Positions 10,993 to 23,667 of a stretch of 64,000 bases of DNA are shown in pieces (position 1 is the stretch's first letter; each line of letters begins with the position of its first letter). The notes beneath the pieces are model-generated. The model was not told where the DNA came from. It made no database searches and was given only the letters and a program-made list of their open reading frames with translations. The DNA is from Breoghania sp. GTDB lineage: Bacteria; Pseudomonadota; Alphaproteobacteria; Rhizobiales; Stappiaceae. The stretch lies in NCBI RefSeq assembly GCF_030066895.1, contig NZ_JASJAV010000029.1, forward strand, positions 124,001 to 188,000, given 5' to 3'. The translations under genes were made by a program, and so were the position numbers.

Positions 10993-12555
10993 ATGAAGAA
11001 AAAATCCTGGCAGGAGCCGTTGCTCTTCTTGCCTCAGCCATGGCCCTGCCGGCCACGGCGGACGAGATCAAGCAGGTACGACTGGCAGAACAGGTCCATG
11101 ATCAAGAGTCTCTTCGACCGGTTGATGGATTACAAGCCGGGCACCACTGATCTGGTCAAGGATCTGGCCGAGGACTATTCGATCTCCGAGGACGGCAAGG
11201 TCTTTACCTTCAAGCTGCGCAAGGGCGTCAAGTTCGCCAACGGCCGGGAGATGACCGCGGAGGACGTGAAGTACTCGCTCGATCGCGTCACCGATCCCAA
11301 GACGCAGAGCCTCGGCGCCGGTTTCTTCTGTTCCATCAAAGGCTAAGATGCCGTTTCCTCCGGTGAGGCGGACGGTCTGTCGGGTGTCACGGTCGTCGAT
11401 CCCTACACGGTGCGGATCGAACTTTCGCGCCCCGATGCCACGTTCCTGCATGTCATGGCGCTGAATTTCTCCTCTGTCGTGCCGCATGAGGCAGTCGAGA
11501 AGTGGGGTGAGGATTTCGGCAAGCATCCCGTGGGCACGGGCCCCTTTGCACTCGCCGACTGGATGCTCGGTCAGCAACTCGTGTTCGAGCGCAACAAGGA
11601 CTACTGGAAGACCGGTATCCCGAAGCTCGACAAGATCACCTTCGAGATCGGTCAGGAGCCGATCGTCGCCCTGTTGCGGTTGCAGCGCGGCGAGGTCGAT
11701 ATTCCCGGCGACGGCATTCCGCCCGCCAAGTTTCTCGAGGTCATCAAGGATCCGAAATACAAGGACATGATCATCGAGGGCGGACAGCTCCACACCGGCT
11801 ACATCACGCTGAATGTCAAGATGAAGTCGTTCGACAAGCTGGAAGTGCGTCAGGCGGTGAACATGGCGATCAACAAGGATCGCATCCTGCGCATCATCGA
11901 CGGCCGCGCGGTTGCCGCCAATCAGCCGCTGCCGCTCTTCATGCCGGGCTATGACAAGGACTACAAGGGCTATCCCTTCGATCCCGAGGGCGCCAAGGGA
12001 CTTCTGGCCAAGGCAGGCTATCTGGACGGGTTCTAGATCGAGCTCTACGTCTACAACACCGATCCGAACCCGCGCATCGCACAGGCGATTCAGGCGGATC
12101 TCGCGGCCATCGGCATCAAGGTCGACATCAAGGCGCTGGCTCAGGTCAACGTGATCGCGGCCGGCGGCGAGCGCGATCAGGCACCGATGATCTGGTCCGG
12201 CGGCATGGCCTGGATCGCCGACTTCCCCGATCCCTCCAACTTCTACGGTCCGATCCTCGGCTGCTCCGGTGCGGTCAAGGGCGGCTGGAACTGGGCCTGG
12301 TACTGCAACAAGGACCTCGATGCGATGGCGGAGAAGGCCGACAGCATGACCGACCCGGCCGACAAGGAGAAGCGGGTGGAGCTGTGGCGCGAGATCTTCA
12401 TCGACGTGATGAAGGACGCTTCGTGGGTTCCGATCTTCAACGAGCAGCGTTTCACCATGCGGTCCGAACGCCTGGGTGGCCCCGATGCCATCTTCGTCGA
12501 TCCGGTCCACATTCCCGTCAACTACAACTACGTTTGGGCGAAAAATGTGCAGTAA
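10993..12555 (+). pseudogene. ABC transporter solute-binding protein, family 5, broken
   Basis: Periplasmic receptor of the Dpp/Opp type. An out-of-frame signal peptide is visible right after the ATG: one base off, the sequence reads [21 protein letters not shown] run of A at the fourth codon is the likely indel site. The mature part ([47 protein letters not shown]) is classical family 5. The segment between the signal peptide and [12 protein letters not shown] is shorter than usual, so a small deletion is likely. In-frame stops: TAA 11344-11346 and TAG 12034-12036. The TAA end abuts the ATG of the amidase gene. Confidence 0.8.
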
Positions 12556-13497
12556 ATGCAAGGCGGCGGGATACACGATCCACGCCGCGCATACTCATCT
12601 CGGCTGGGACAATTCGCTTGCCCCGGTTGAGACTGTCGCGCCCGGCTCCGTATTGGAGTTCGAGTGCCTCGACAGCTCCTCGGGTCAGTTACCCGGGAGA
12701 GCACGGTTGAGGATGTCGCCAAGCTGGATTTCGGCAAGATCAATCCGGTGACCGGTCCCGTCTATATCGACGGGGCCGAGCCCGGCGACACGCTCGTGGT
12801 CAGGATCCACGAGTTCAAACCCTGCGGTTTCGGCTGGACGGCTAATATTCCGGGTTTCGGACTGCTGGCCGACCAGTTCAAGGATCCCGCGCTTCATATC
12901 TGGACCTACGACAATACCAACCCGGTCGTGTCGGCCTATGCGCCGTTCGGCAAGGTCCCGCTGAAGCCCTTCCCCGGCACCATCGGTGTCGCCCCGGCGG
13001 CGCCCGGCTCGCACTCCATCGTGCCGCCGCGTCGGGTCGGCGGTAACCTCGATATCCGCGATCTGAATGCCGGCAGCACGCTCTACCTGCCGGTGGAAGT
13101 GGCGGGTGCTCTGTTCTCCATGGGCGATACGCACGCTGCCCAGGTGGATGGCGAGGTCTGCGGCACGGCGATCGAGAGCCAGATGAACGTCGTCGTGGAG
13201 TTCGATCTCCTCAAGGGTGACAACCTCCAGATGCCGCGTTTCGAGACGGCCGGTCCGGTGACCCGTCATCTCGATACGATGGGCTATGAGGTGACCACCG
13301 GCGTGGGGCCGGGTCTCTTCAAGGGAGCGCAGGATGCGCTGTGCGGCATGATCGATCTCCTGTGCGCGCGTCACAACTACTCGCCGGTGGAGGCCTACAT
13401 GCTCTGCTCGGCCTGCGGTGACCTGTGCATCTCGGAGATCGTCGATGCGCCCAACTGGGTGGTGTCCTTCTATTTTCCGAAGGTGGTGCTCAGCTGA
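12556..13497 (+). pseudogene. Acetamidase/formamidase (FmdA/AmdA family), frameshifted
   Basis: The family hydrolyses formamide or acetamide to ammonia and the acid. The family body is clear: GYTIHAAHTHLGWDNSL at the N-terminus, then YIDGAEPGDTLVVRIHEF, GFGLLADQF, SIVPPRRVGGNLDIRDL, GDTHAAQVDGEVCGTAIE and a Cys-rich tail (LCSACGDLCISEIVD). About 313 codons, the normal size. Two frameshifts are needed: an extra base just after the ATG at 12556 (a GG pair), and one near 12700 before STVEDVAKL. It sits between the binding protein and the ATPase of the same transporter, which makes an amide the best guess for the imported substrate. Confidence 0.85.
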
Positions 13498-13562
13498 CGT
13501 CGCGCGGCCGGACCTCGGCCCGGCCGCCTTTCCCCTTCTCGCATTTCAGATGGCATTTGCGT

Positions 13563-15348
<1,786 letters not shown>

Positions 15349-15558
15349 GAAGGGGCAGCTCTTGAGTGTTGTGGGGCGACGCCCGCGGTCGGGACGACCA
15401 GATCGCATGCGACATTCCGTTCCGAGCCCTTTTCAGAAAGAGAGAGACCTCTTGCTTCTTCCTTTTCTCGAAAATAGTAGAAGCAAACCGCTTGTTCTTG
15501 TTGGTTCCTTCGAGGACAATCTCGATCAACTATCGGTTGAGAAGGTGACCTGCGGAGG

Positions 15559-17766
15559 ATGGGAGACGTCTCTGCCGAGATTGCCTCGATATATCCCGGC
15601 GGAGGCCCTCAGTAGTGGTCGCTATCGAAAAGAGCAAATGGAAAAGCCGCGAACAGCGGGTAGATGATCCGGACCTGATCCGCGATATCCTGCGCTCCAG
15701 CGTGATGACACCCGGCGATTATACCCCTTAATCTCCATCAACTGGAGGCGTGCGGGATGGTCCTGCCGCACTTCCGGGCGATGGTCGAGCACAGTTTCAT
15801 CTTTCTGTCGGGCAAGGAACACAGGGTGCTCAGGCGGCGGGTTGCGTCGTTCTTCTCTCATTCGTCTGTCGATTGCTGGCGTCCGCAAATCGCATCTGCT
15901 GCGAAACAGGGCTTTGCAGGTTTTGCTGCAGCTGAACAGCCCGATCTCGTGCGTGATTTCATCGAGCCCACATTCGGCGAGGTCATCGCAGCTTTTGTTG
16001 GGTTCGACGGGGACGATCACGGGACATTGGTGCGTCTGATCGGGTGTGCGAACAACGCCACCGAACCGCTTCTGCCGCTTTCGGAGTTGAAGCGCATCGA
16101 TGCGACGATGGGCGAACTTGCCGACCGTCTGGTGCAGTCAAGCCGCCCGTAAGGATCGCTGCTTGCCTTCCTCGCTCCAGGCGACGAACCTCTCGGTCCG
16201 CTTGGGGCGGAAGTCAATATTGCGATGTCGGCGGCCATTGCCGCCTACACGATCGTACAGACGATGTCGTTTGCGGTGCATGGACTTTTGATGCGCCCGC
16301 GCGAGGTATGGGCAGAGGTCGGCGGTCTGAGCAAGGCGGCCGAGACGACCGAGCGGGTTGTGTCTCTCTATCTGCCGACTCTAACGCTTGGGCGGGTTGC
16401 GGAGGAAGATGTGGAGGTGCGCGGCTGTCCCTTCTCTTCCGGGCAGGCGATCATTCTCGATATGGTCGGGGCGAATGCCACCTTGCGCGCCCGCACCGGG
16501 GATCAGAGCGCGCACATGTCCTTCGGCGCGGGAGTTCACAAATGTGTCGGCGAACCGCTGGGGCGGGCGTTTCTGGATGAAGTGCTGCCCCGCCTTGCCG
16601 ATGCCTTCCCCGATCTTGCGTTCCTCAAGGATGGAGTCGAGCCGCATCTCACTTCCATTCTGCAATGTCCGACAACGTTGCCTTGCGTTCTGGATGCGAC
16701 CAACCGGCGTCTCAATGCGCGCATGGTTGAAATTCGCTCTAAGGCGGATGCACGGGCGATCGTCAATGACGACGAGACCTGGATGCCTCCCACGATGGTG
16801 GAACATCTGGAGGCTTTGCAGGAGAAATCGGGACACGATCTTTCCACGGCGATCGCCGTTGCGCGCAACGCGCCGTTTTTTCTGTCGGGTCCGCGTCACG
16901 AAACGATACGACCGATGGTGATGGAGCATCTGGGCGGCAACCGTATTTCCGCCTGGCACGCCCATTGGGAGGATGCGGCGTCTGCTGCCAGCCGTCGGTT
17001 GGAAGGGCGGGCAAAGTTAGATCTCGTGGCTGATTTCACCGATCCGCTGTTCAAAGCGGCGGTGAAGTCGGTGCTCGGCATTGCTGCTCGGGATCATGAG
17101 CGTTTCGATGCTTTGGCCCCGAAAATTCAGGAAGTGTTGCATCCCTGGCTGCCGATGCGCGACTTGTTGCGTATTCAGGATGTCATGGCCGACTTGTTGG
17201 GTCTCATGGACTTGCCTGAGCTCGGCGCGGATACGCCGCTCCGGCTGCTTAATGCGATAAGGTCCGAAACCCCGGAAGGCTTTGACGAACGCGCTCTAAA
17301 ATCGCTTGTCTTGGTTCTCTATGGAGCGAGCTTCAATGTCCGGCATACGCTGGCCAATGTGCTCTATCACATACTGCTGCTGTTGCCGGAAGAGTGGCGG
17401 TTCGTTCGTACGCGCGCGGAATTCGAGAAGCGTTTGGACGGTTTGATTGCCCAGTGTGCGGCGACGAAGTACATCTATCACATCGCGCGAACACCTGTTC
17501 AGGTGGGTAACGAGACATTGGAAGCAGGAACGACCGCGCGTCTGCAACTGCTCTCGATCAATCGTCACGAACCTGTCGGTCATCTTGCCTTCGGGCATGG
17601 GCTGCACCGTTGCCTCGGGGCGGCTATGTCGCGGCAGATTCTGCGTACCGCAATCCCGGCTCTTTTTTCACGACATCCCGATATTGCTCTGGACCCGCAC
17701 CGCCATCACTACTTAAAGATGTCACAGACGATCGCATTCGACCTCCTCCCGTGTCTCCTTCCCTGA
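15559..17766 (+). pseudogene. Tandem cytochrome P450 (two P450 domains in one polypeptide), broken
   Basis: The first domain begins near the ATG at 15559 (MGDVSAEIASIYPGGG). It shows EHRVLRRRVASFF, the segment that lines heme in bacterial P450s, and the heme-thiolate loop FGAGVHKCVG near 16520. A second P450 follows with no break: GPRHETIRPMVMEHL (heme propionate region) and a second heme loop, FGHGLHRCLG, near 17595. Frameshifts near 15611 and 15727 and TAA at 16150-16152 break domain 1; domain 2 is open from 16153 to the end. I-helix and ExxR motifs are weak in both. The gene lies 19 nt before an acyl carrier protein, suggesting an ACP-bound substrate. Redox partners are not visible nearby. 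Confidence 0.75.
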
Positions 17767-17785
17767 GTTGACCGAGAAAAGACAG

Positions 17786-18043
17786 ATGACAGACAGTCCT
17801 GCACGTTCCGAAGTCGCCGCGTTCCTTACCAAGAGACTGACCGAGATCACCAAGCAGGATCCTTCGATGATCACCGGTTCCTCTGTTTTCGTCGAAATGG
17901 GCGTGCAGTCGATTGATGCGGTGCTCCTGTGCGGAGAGGTGGAGGACAAGTTCGGCGTTGAATTCGATCCGGCATCGATCTTTGAACACGATACTCTCGA
18001 CAACTTCATGGGTTTGATAGACGAACGGATCGCCGCACAGTGA
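17786..18043 (+). CDS. Freestanding acyl carrier protein
   Basis: Intact 85-residue carrier protein. The phosphopantetheine attachment Ser lies in GVQSIDAVLL (helix II start); helix III is FDPASIFEHDTLDNFM. The usual DSL or DSI motif is QSI here, which still offers the Ser. The ATG at 17786 is preceded by GAGAAAAGA. Its stop overlaps the GTG of the carbamoyltransferase (GTGA), and it follows the P450 gene closely, so the three are one unit. No synthase, transferase or adenylation module lies beside it, so it must be loaded by an enzyme encoded elsewhere. It differs from housekeeping AcpP in its motif and surroundings. Confidence 0.85.
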   Translation: MTDSPARSEVAAFLTKRLTEITKQDPSMITGSSVFVEMGVQSIDAVLLCGEVEDKFGVEFDPASIFEHDTLDNFMGLIDERIAAQ

Positions 18044-19746
18044 CGACCTGGTATCTTGGATTGTCTACTTCGGGCCATGACCCGGCATTGGCGATTGCCG
18101 ATGAAACCGGACAGATCCGATTTGCCGAGGCGACGGAACGCTACGTTCAGGATAAGCGGGCTTGGGGGATCGCGCCCGACCACGCGCCGAATCTGGAGTG
18201 AGCGTTCAAGGCGTGCGGTGCAGATCCGGCACGGGACCGGTTCGTGGTCGCGACCTCGTGGAAGACGGTCAAGGCATCGCTCGATCTCTTCGTCCACGAT
18301 GCCATGTTGCCGACTGCAGATACGCTCTGGATCCGCGAACTTCAGGCCGGGCTGCAGGAAAGTACGGGTGCCTCGCTTCTCAGGCTTGGTGTGGATGAGA
18401 TCCGCCGAGAAGAGACGCTCCGGTTCGATCACCACCTTTGCCATGCGGTCACAGCGGCTTATTTCGCTCCAGTCGAGAATGCCCCGTGCCTCATTCTCGA
18501 CGGGGAGGGTGAAGTCGGTGCCGCATCTCTGTTTGATATGTCTGCGCGGCAGATCAAGCGGAAGTGGCGATCCTGGGGTCCCGGCAATCTCGGCACTTTT
18601 TATGCTTGGCTGACGTTTCATTGCGGTTTCGACTGGCGGCTTGGTGAGGAATGGAAGGTTATGGGCCTGGCGGCCTATGGCACGGTCTTGCCGGAGTTGC
18701 GCGACGCGCTTGTGGGTCTGCTTCAGGTCGACCGCGGGCGGCTGAGGTTCGTCGACGACGGAGAGATCGCAAAGATCGACGCCCTTGCGCGCGCGCATGC
18801 CCGCAGGCCGGATGATCCTGTCATGTCGGCGGCGGATCTGGCTGCGATCGGGCAGGCGGCTTATGCTATGCTTGCGGATCGCGTCATCGCGGATGTGTGC
18901 GACGTTGGTGCTCTTGATCTCCTTCTGTCGGGCGGGTGCGCTCTGAATTCCTCCTAATAACTGAACGATCGCGGGTTGGTTCGGGGTGGAACGGTTCCAT
19001 ATTGCGCCTTGTCCGGCCGATGACGGCAATGACATCGGCGCGGTATTGCTGGCCTTCATGCAGGATCGCAACGAAGTGTCCGTGCCGCAGAGCCGTGATG
19101 CGTCGCCTTTTCTCGGCAGCCAGCCGGACCGCTCGCTTGAAAACCGGACCGCTCGCTTGAAAAGAAGATTGCCTACGCAGCGGAGGGGCTGTCGGTCAGC
19201 GAAGTCGCCGGGCATTCGGCAGAAGTGGTGGCGGACTGTCTGGCGCAAGGCAAGGTGATCGGAGTCATGCGCGGGGCCGCTGAATTCGGACCGCGCGCGC
19301 TTGGTCATCGCTCCATTCTGGCGGATCCGACGAGAACCGACATCAAGGACCGCATCAATGCCCGGATCAAGGGGCGCGAGCCTTATCGTCCTTTGGCACC
19401 TGTCGTGCCGGAGAGCGAGGTCGGTGACTGGTTCGAGCGGCCTCAATCTTCACCCTATATGTCGATCACGCTACCCTGGCGCAGTTCCGCAAGGGAGCGG
19501 GCGCCGGCGGTCGTCCATGCCGACGTGACGGGGCGATTACAGACCATTTCGCAAGAGGGCCTGCCTTGGATGAACGCGCTTTTGGAAGGTTTGCGGCAAA
19601 GGACCAGCGTGCCCGTTGCGCTCAACACCAGTTTGAACGTCATGGGAAAACCGATTGCGCATTCGGTGGAGAATGCGCTTGCCATCCTGTGTACCACCGG
19701 GTTCGACGGTGTCTTGTGCGAAGAATATCTGATCGAGAAACCGTGA
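18040..19746 (+). pseudogene. O-carbamoyltransferase (NodU/CmcH family), broken
   Basis: These enzymes transfer a carbamoyl group from carbamoyl phosphate, through carbamoyl-AMP, to a hydroxyl. The N-terminal Kae1-like half shows GLSTSGHDPALAI, FDHHLCHAVTAAYF (metal-binding His), GEEWKVMGLAAYG and LLSGGCALN; the C-terminal half shows GAAEFGPRALGHRSILADP and PVALNTSLNVMGKPI. Length of about 568 codons matches the family. Lesions: TGA at 18199-18201 (Trp expected, NLE-W-AFKACG), TAA at 18955-18957 with a shifted stretch after it, and an exact 20-bp tandem duplication (19124-19163) that throws the frame. Start is GTG overlapping the ACP stop. The substrate is presumably made by the neighbouring P450s. 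Confidence 0.8.
19124..19163. repeat. Exact 20-bp tandem duplication causing a frameshift
   Basis: Two identical 20-base units (19124-19143, 19144-19163) lie head to tail in the carbamoyltransferase gene. Removing one copy restores a continuous reading SQPDRSLEKKIAYAAEGL across the site, so the duplication itself is the inactivating event. A length of 20 is not a multiple of three. Confidence 0.9.
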
Positions 19747-19760
19747 GCTACTGAGGCAGG

Positions 19761-21364
19761 TTAGGCGGCGAAGGCCTCGCGCTTGATGCTTTCCAGTCCA
19801 TGATCTGTGTAACCTCGCGCAAACGGCGGCACCGACGTTTCTCCCCATTTCATGTCGAACATGCCGGTCTTGGTCAGGTTCAGCACGACGGCGAGGTAGC
19901 GGAAAAGGATTTCGCTGATTGCCCAGCCGTTTTCCGGCCGCTTGCGTGCGAGCGCAAGGCTGCGATCGATCACGGAGCGGACGTCCCAGTCCACCGTCAT
20001 CGCTTCACGCAGGAGCGCGGATGTCATGCGCGCCGTGGCTGAATGGGGGCGGCGTTTCTGTTTCAGGCCGCGTTCGATCCAGGGAGGCGGCGCAAGCATG
20101 TCTGTAAGTCGCTCCAGCCGGTAGAGATAGTTCTCCGGGTGGTAGAGCCGACTGATCAGCCAGCGCAGGCCGATATAAAGCTCTGCACGCGACATCTGAG
20201 CCGGCTCGAAGTTTGAGGTGAAATGGCAGGGGCCGAAGGAATCGTCGTTGAATCAGGCGTCCGGCAGCACGCATCTCGTCAAAAAGCGGCGTGCTGATTG
20301 GGGCAACAAGTGGGCTTATACGGGGTGGGCCGATCGGCAGGGACATAGCGAAATCGAACCGACGCTCGAAGGCGGAAAGGTCGTCGCTGTCGAAACCGAC
20401 GATGAAGGCCGCTTCTACGCGTACGCCTACTTTGATGGACGTCTCGCACTGGCGGACGAGATCAAACCCCTTGGTTTGGCCGCTTGTCGCATTCGTCCAA
20501 CGCTGCCGGATCGCTTGACTCAATGCCCATGAATGCCGTCAGAAGCCCCGCACGATAGCAGGCAGACAGCATGCTCTCATGCTTGGTCATGTTGATCGAC
20601 AGCTGGGTCTGGAAAGTGAGGAAATCTCGTCCCTCCGCGCCGTTCCATTCCTCGATCGCCGACAGGATCTCTGTCGCCTTCTTGCGGTTGGCGGTGAAAT
20701 TGTCGTCTGTGATCATGATGGATGCGAAACCCAGATCATAGAGCTTCCGGATCTCGTCCATGACCTGACCGACTGACTTGTAACGCTGGCGGTTGCCGAG
20801 ATACTGGATCACGTCGCAAAAATTGCAGGTGAACGGGCAGCCCCGGCTCGTCTGGACGATGCCCGGCGGCGAGCTTGTTTGTGGGATAGAGATCCCAGCG
20901 CGGCACCGGAGAGGCCGACATATCAACGCCGGGCCCGTTGTAATGCGGCTTCAGGCTGTCCGCCCGCATATCCGCGAAGAAGCGCTCTGCGATGCCTTCC
21001 ATCTCTCCAGTGAACAGGCAGTCGCAGCGGTCTCGGAACAGGTTGGGGGCGAGCGTGACGTGCGGCCCGCCCATGATCACGGTCTTGCCGCGTGCGCGAA
21101 ATTCGTCCGCAATCCACAACGCATGCTTGGCCTGGCCGACATTCGCGGTGATGCCGATGAAATCGGCATCAGTGTCGAAGTCGAGCAGCTGTGTGACCTC
21201 GTTGCAAAGCTCCGTATTGATCCCTTCAGGCGCCATGGCTGCGATGGTCGCGACGGCTTGGAAGGGTTCATCTCATATCCGCCGATCGAAGCATCGAATG
21301 CGTTCAGCGGGCTTACTTCTTCGTTGTCGGTCTCATAACGGTGTGAGATCAGCAGGAACTTCAC
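19761..21364 (-). pseudogene. Cobalamin-binding radical SAM protein, multiple frameshifts
   Basis: From the ATG at 21364 the product starts MKFLLISHRYETDNEE, has a B12-binding Rossmann segment (FIGITANVGQAKHALWIADE, VIMGGPHVTLAPN), then the radical SAM cluster motif SRGCPFTCNFCDVIQYLG (CxxxCxxC), ITDDNFTANRK, and a C-terminal DUF4070-like region (KWGETSVPPFARGYTDHG). This is the layout of B12-dependent radical SAM enzymes that methylate unreactive carbons or rearrange rings. At least four frameshifts (near 21240, 20870, 20465 and 20220) split it. It is convergent with the carbamoyltransferase and 68 nt downstream of the TPR gene on the same strand. The substrate is unknown. Confidence 0.75.
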
Positions 21365-21996
21365 GTGTCGGTTCTCTTGTCGGGTTCACGAACGGGACAT
21401 AGGCATGCCGGTCATTGGCATGGACGCTGATGCTATTTGCAGTTGAGTGACGAAAAACGGCGCAAGATGCGCGGCGTTTGCGTCAGCCAACGGGTCAGAA
21501 TCTCGTGACGTTCATTGCGGCGTCTGACTGTTCTTTCCGCGTAGCGGAGAGCGTGGATGATCTCCACTGCTGTATCGTTGTTTTGTCCTTGGTAGCGGAT
21601 CGAATGCCCCTCGAGAGATCCGATCCATTTCTTTTGAAACGGTTGAACCAAATATCGGACGGTTTCGAACCTCTCCATCAAGAGGGAGAGCATCGGAGGG
21701 CCGGAATGGCTTGTCACGATGGGGGTTGGGAGCCTGTCCTGCATCCGCTGCCCGAGGTCTCCGAAGTCCGTGTCCACCAGTATTTTGGGCGGTGCGCTGA
21801 AGCGTGGGAAATCCCCGATTATCTTAACTATGCGCCGCGCGATAGGCGGTGTGTCTCCATTTCTCGAAGGTCCCTGCTCTCTTGCGTTGCAGTTTCCACG
21901 CCATCTGGAAAGAGGGGAGCAGATTATCGATGTTTCTGTCTCGAAGTCGAACATCCGCTCAAGTTTTTCACGTTTAAGGGGAGGGGGCGTGCTTTC

Positions 21997-22006
21997 GGGG
22001 GGGGGG
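21997..22006. repeat. Ten-G homopolymer (C10 in the coding strand) inside the TPR gene
   Basis: A run of ten identical bases lies in the coding sequence of the TPR protein, in a Pro-rich spacer (STCPPPESTPPPL). Tracts of this length slip readily in replication and are also error-prone in sequencing. The frame on both sides is the same as written. Confidence 0.8.
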
Positions 22007-23110
22007 CAAGTCGAGGCCTGATCCGTCTTTGCTTGCTGCCCCGTCAGAAGTTGCCTCTGGAACGCGATTCTTGAGTTGTTTTTCAAGTGCTTCGGCGGAT
22101 GTTTGAGGAGGTTTGCTGCCTGTTTGTGTCGACCGGCCCGAGACAGGTTTTTGGTAAGTTCGATGTAGCTGCCCTTAGTCAAGGAGCAAGGATTGGCGGC
22201 TCTCCCTATATCTGCTTCGAAATACCGATCGACCTCACCTCGTAACAGAAGGAGGGCGTTTCGCAGTCTTGCGGCTCCGTTGTTTAGGGGATCTTGTACC
22301 AGGACCCGGTCGACCGAGGTATATGTTTCCTCGGACCGTGCAAGTTCGAAGGCTGCTCGGGCACGCATGAAGGTGAAGGAAAGATCCCTCGGCTGCGCGT
22401 TCTCCAATGTGAGCACCAAGGGGTAGAGATCCTGCCAATTGCCAGTGACGAAGAGGATTTTGGAGCGCAGGATCGAGGTCGTAAGTGGCGGGATTATCGA
22501 TGTGTTGCGTTTGAGCAGGGCATCCAGTTGCTTCAGAGCAGGGCGAGCGAGATCATCGTCGAAATGCGCTAGGCGGATGACAGAGAGCACCTCGTTTATC
22601 TCACGCGCAGGTACACGGAGGTGCTTGGCCGCTGTTAAATGGATATTGATTGCCTTCTCGAAATCTTCGTCTTTCAGCGCCTTCTTGACCAAAGCGCCTT
22701 GCAACGCGGGCCTGGCTTGTAAATCTTTCGGCAGGTCTTTCCAGATCTCAACGAAAGCATCGTCATTGTTCATGTCGATGCAAAGGCTTAGCAGTTGAAC
22801 GATGATCGGGGCCGTGTTCGGCAGAGCCAGCAAAGCCGCCTCGGCGGATGCGCGCGCCTGTCGTAAATCTCTGGCTATTTCGTGTGTTTTGATAAGGTTG
22901 AGCGCTATCTTAGGTGTTTGCTCGCCCTGATCCCACTTTGCCTGGAGGGCTGGAAGGGCGGAGTTGATCCGGCCGAGTGCCAAGGCGCTTTGTAACCGGG
23001 CCAGTTGCAGTCTCGGCGTATCTGCGTTGATCCCGCTCAGCAAACGATGGCCCTCAAGAGGTCGCCCCGCGTGCCGCAAAAGCGTTGCCTTCTTGATCGA
23101 TTAAATCTTC

Positions 23111-23156
23111 GTCATCAGGCAGGACCGTAAGGGGTCATCAGGCAGGGCCGTAAGGG
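23111..23156. repeat. 23-bp tandem duplication with one mismatch in the TPR gene
   Basis: Units 23111-23133 and 23134-23156 are identical except for one A/G difference. On the coding strand they repeat the LPDDP segment in a different frame and are followed within a few codons by the TAA at 23103-23101. A single mismatch suggests that the duplication is older than the exact 20-bp one in the carbamoyltransferase gene. Confidence 0.85.
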
Positions 23157-23667
23157 CGGCTTCGGCGGTGGTAAGCGTATCGTCGATGAGTAAGAAGTGC
23201 AGGGACGTGTCGATGCGGGCGATCCAAGCCCGCGTATTGAGCGGTTCCCGTTCCAGAATTTCATCGTGGGTCTCCAGAGCCTCTTCGTGGCGTTCACAAC
23301 CGCGCAATGTGATCGCAAGGTCGAATTCGATATTGGTTCTGCGAGGTGCTGCTGAAGGAATTTCCTCAAGGAGGTCGAAGAAAATCCCCGCGGCTTGCTC
23401 TAGATGTCCAAGTTCGCGTAAAAGCCGTCCCTTTTTCGGACGCAAGTCTACATTATTCGGCAGATGTCTTTCTGCATCATTGATCGCGCCAAGGGCCGCG
23501 TGCGCGCAGCGAAGGATGGTGTGAAGGGAGAGCCGAAGCGCTTCTTTCGTGGCCTCCAGGCCCTTATCACACTGACCTGCAAGCCGGAAACAGATTGCCA
23601 GCTCATACGGGATCGACGGATCTTCCGGGTATTCTTCAGTCACTCCGGATAGAAGCGCGACGCTGTC

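Larger units (their letters stand above)
21433..23643 (-). pseudogene. Large tetratricopeptide-repeat protein of unknown function, broken
   Basis: A roughly 735-codon protein made mostly of helical TPR-like pairs (SIPYELAICFRLAGQCDKG, LEQAAGIFFDLLEE, HEEALETHDEILER, LQLARLQSALALGR) with a separate C-terminal part (RIVKIIGDFPRFSAPPKILV) that I cannot place. One in-frame TAA lies at 23103-23101, beside a 23-bp tandem duplication (23111-23156). A run of ten C on this strand (plus 21997-22006) sits in a Pro-rich spacer. The 5' end is uncertain: the frame has no ATG, GTG at 23643 is the best start, and only 24 nt separate it from the divergent permease, so the gene may be truncated by a rearrangement. 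The radical SAM gene follows. Confidence 0.6.

Noticed and set aside
11068..12576. Long open frame on the minus strand across the binding-protein gene
   Set aside because: It is a GC-rich antisense shadow; the plus-strand reading has clear family 5 binding-protein motifs.
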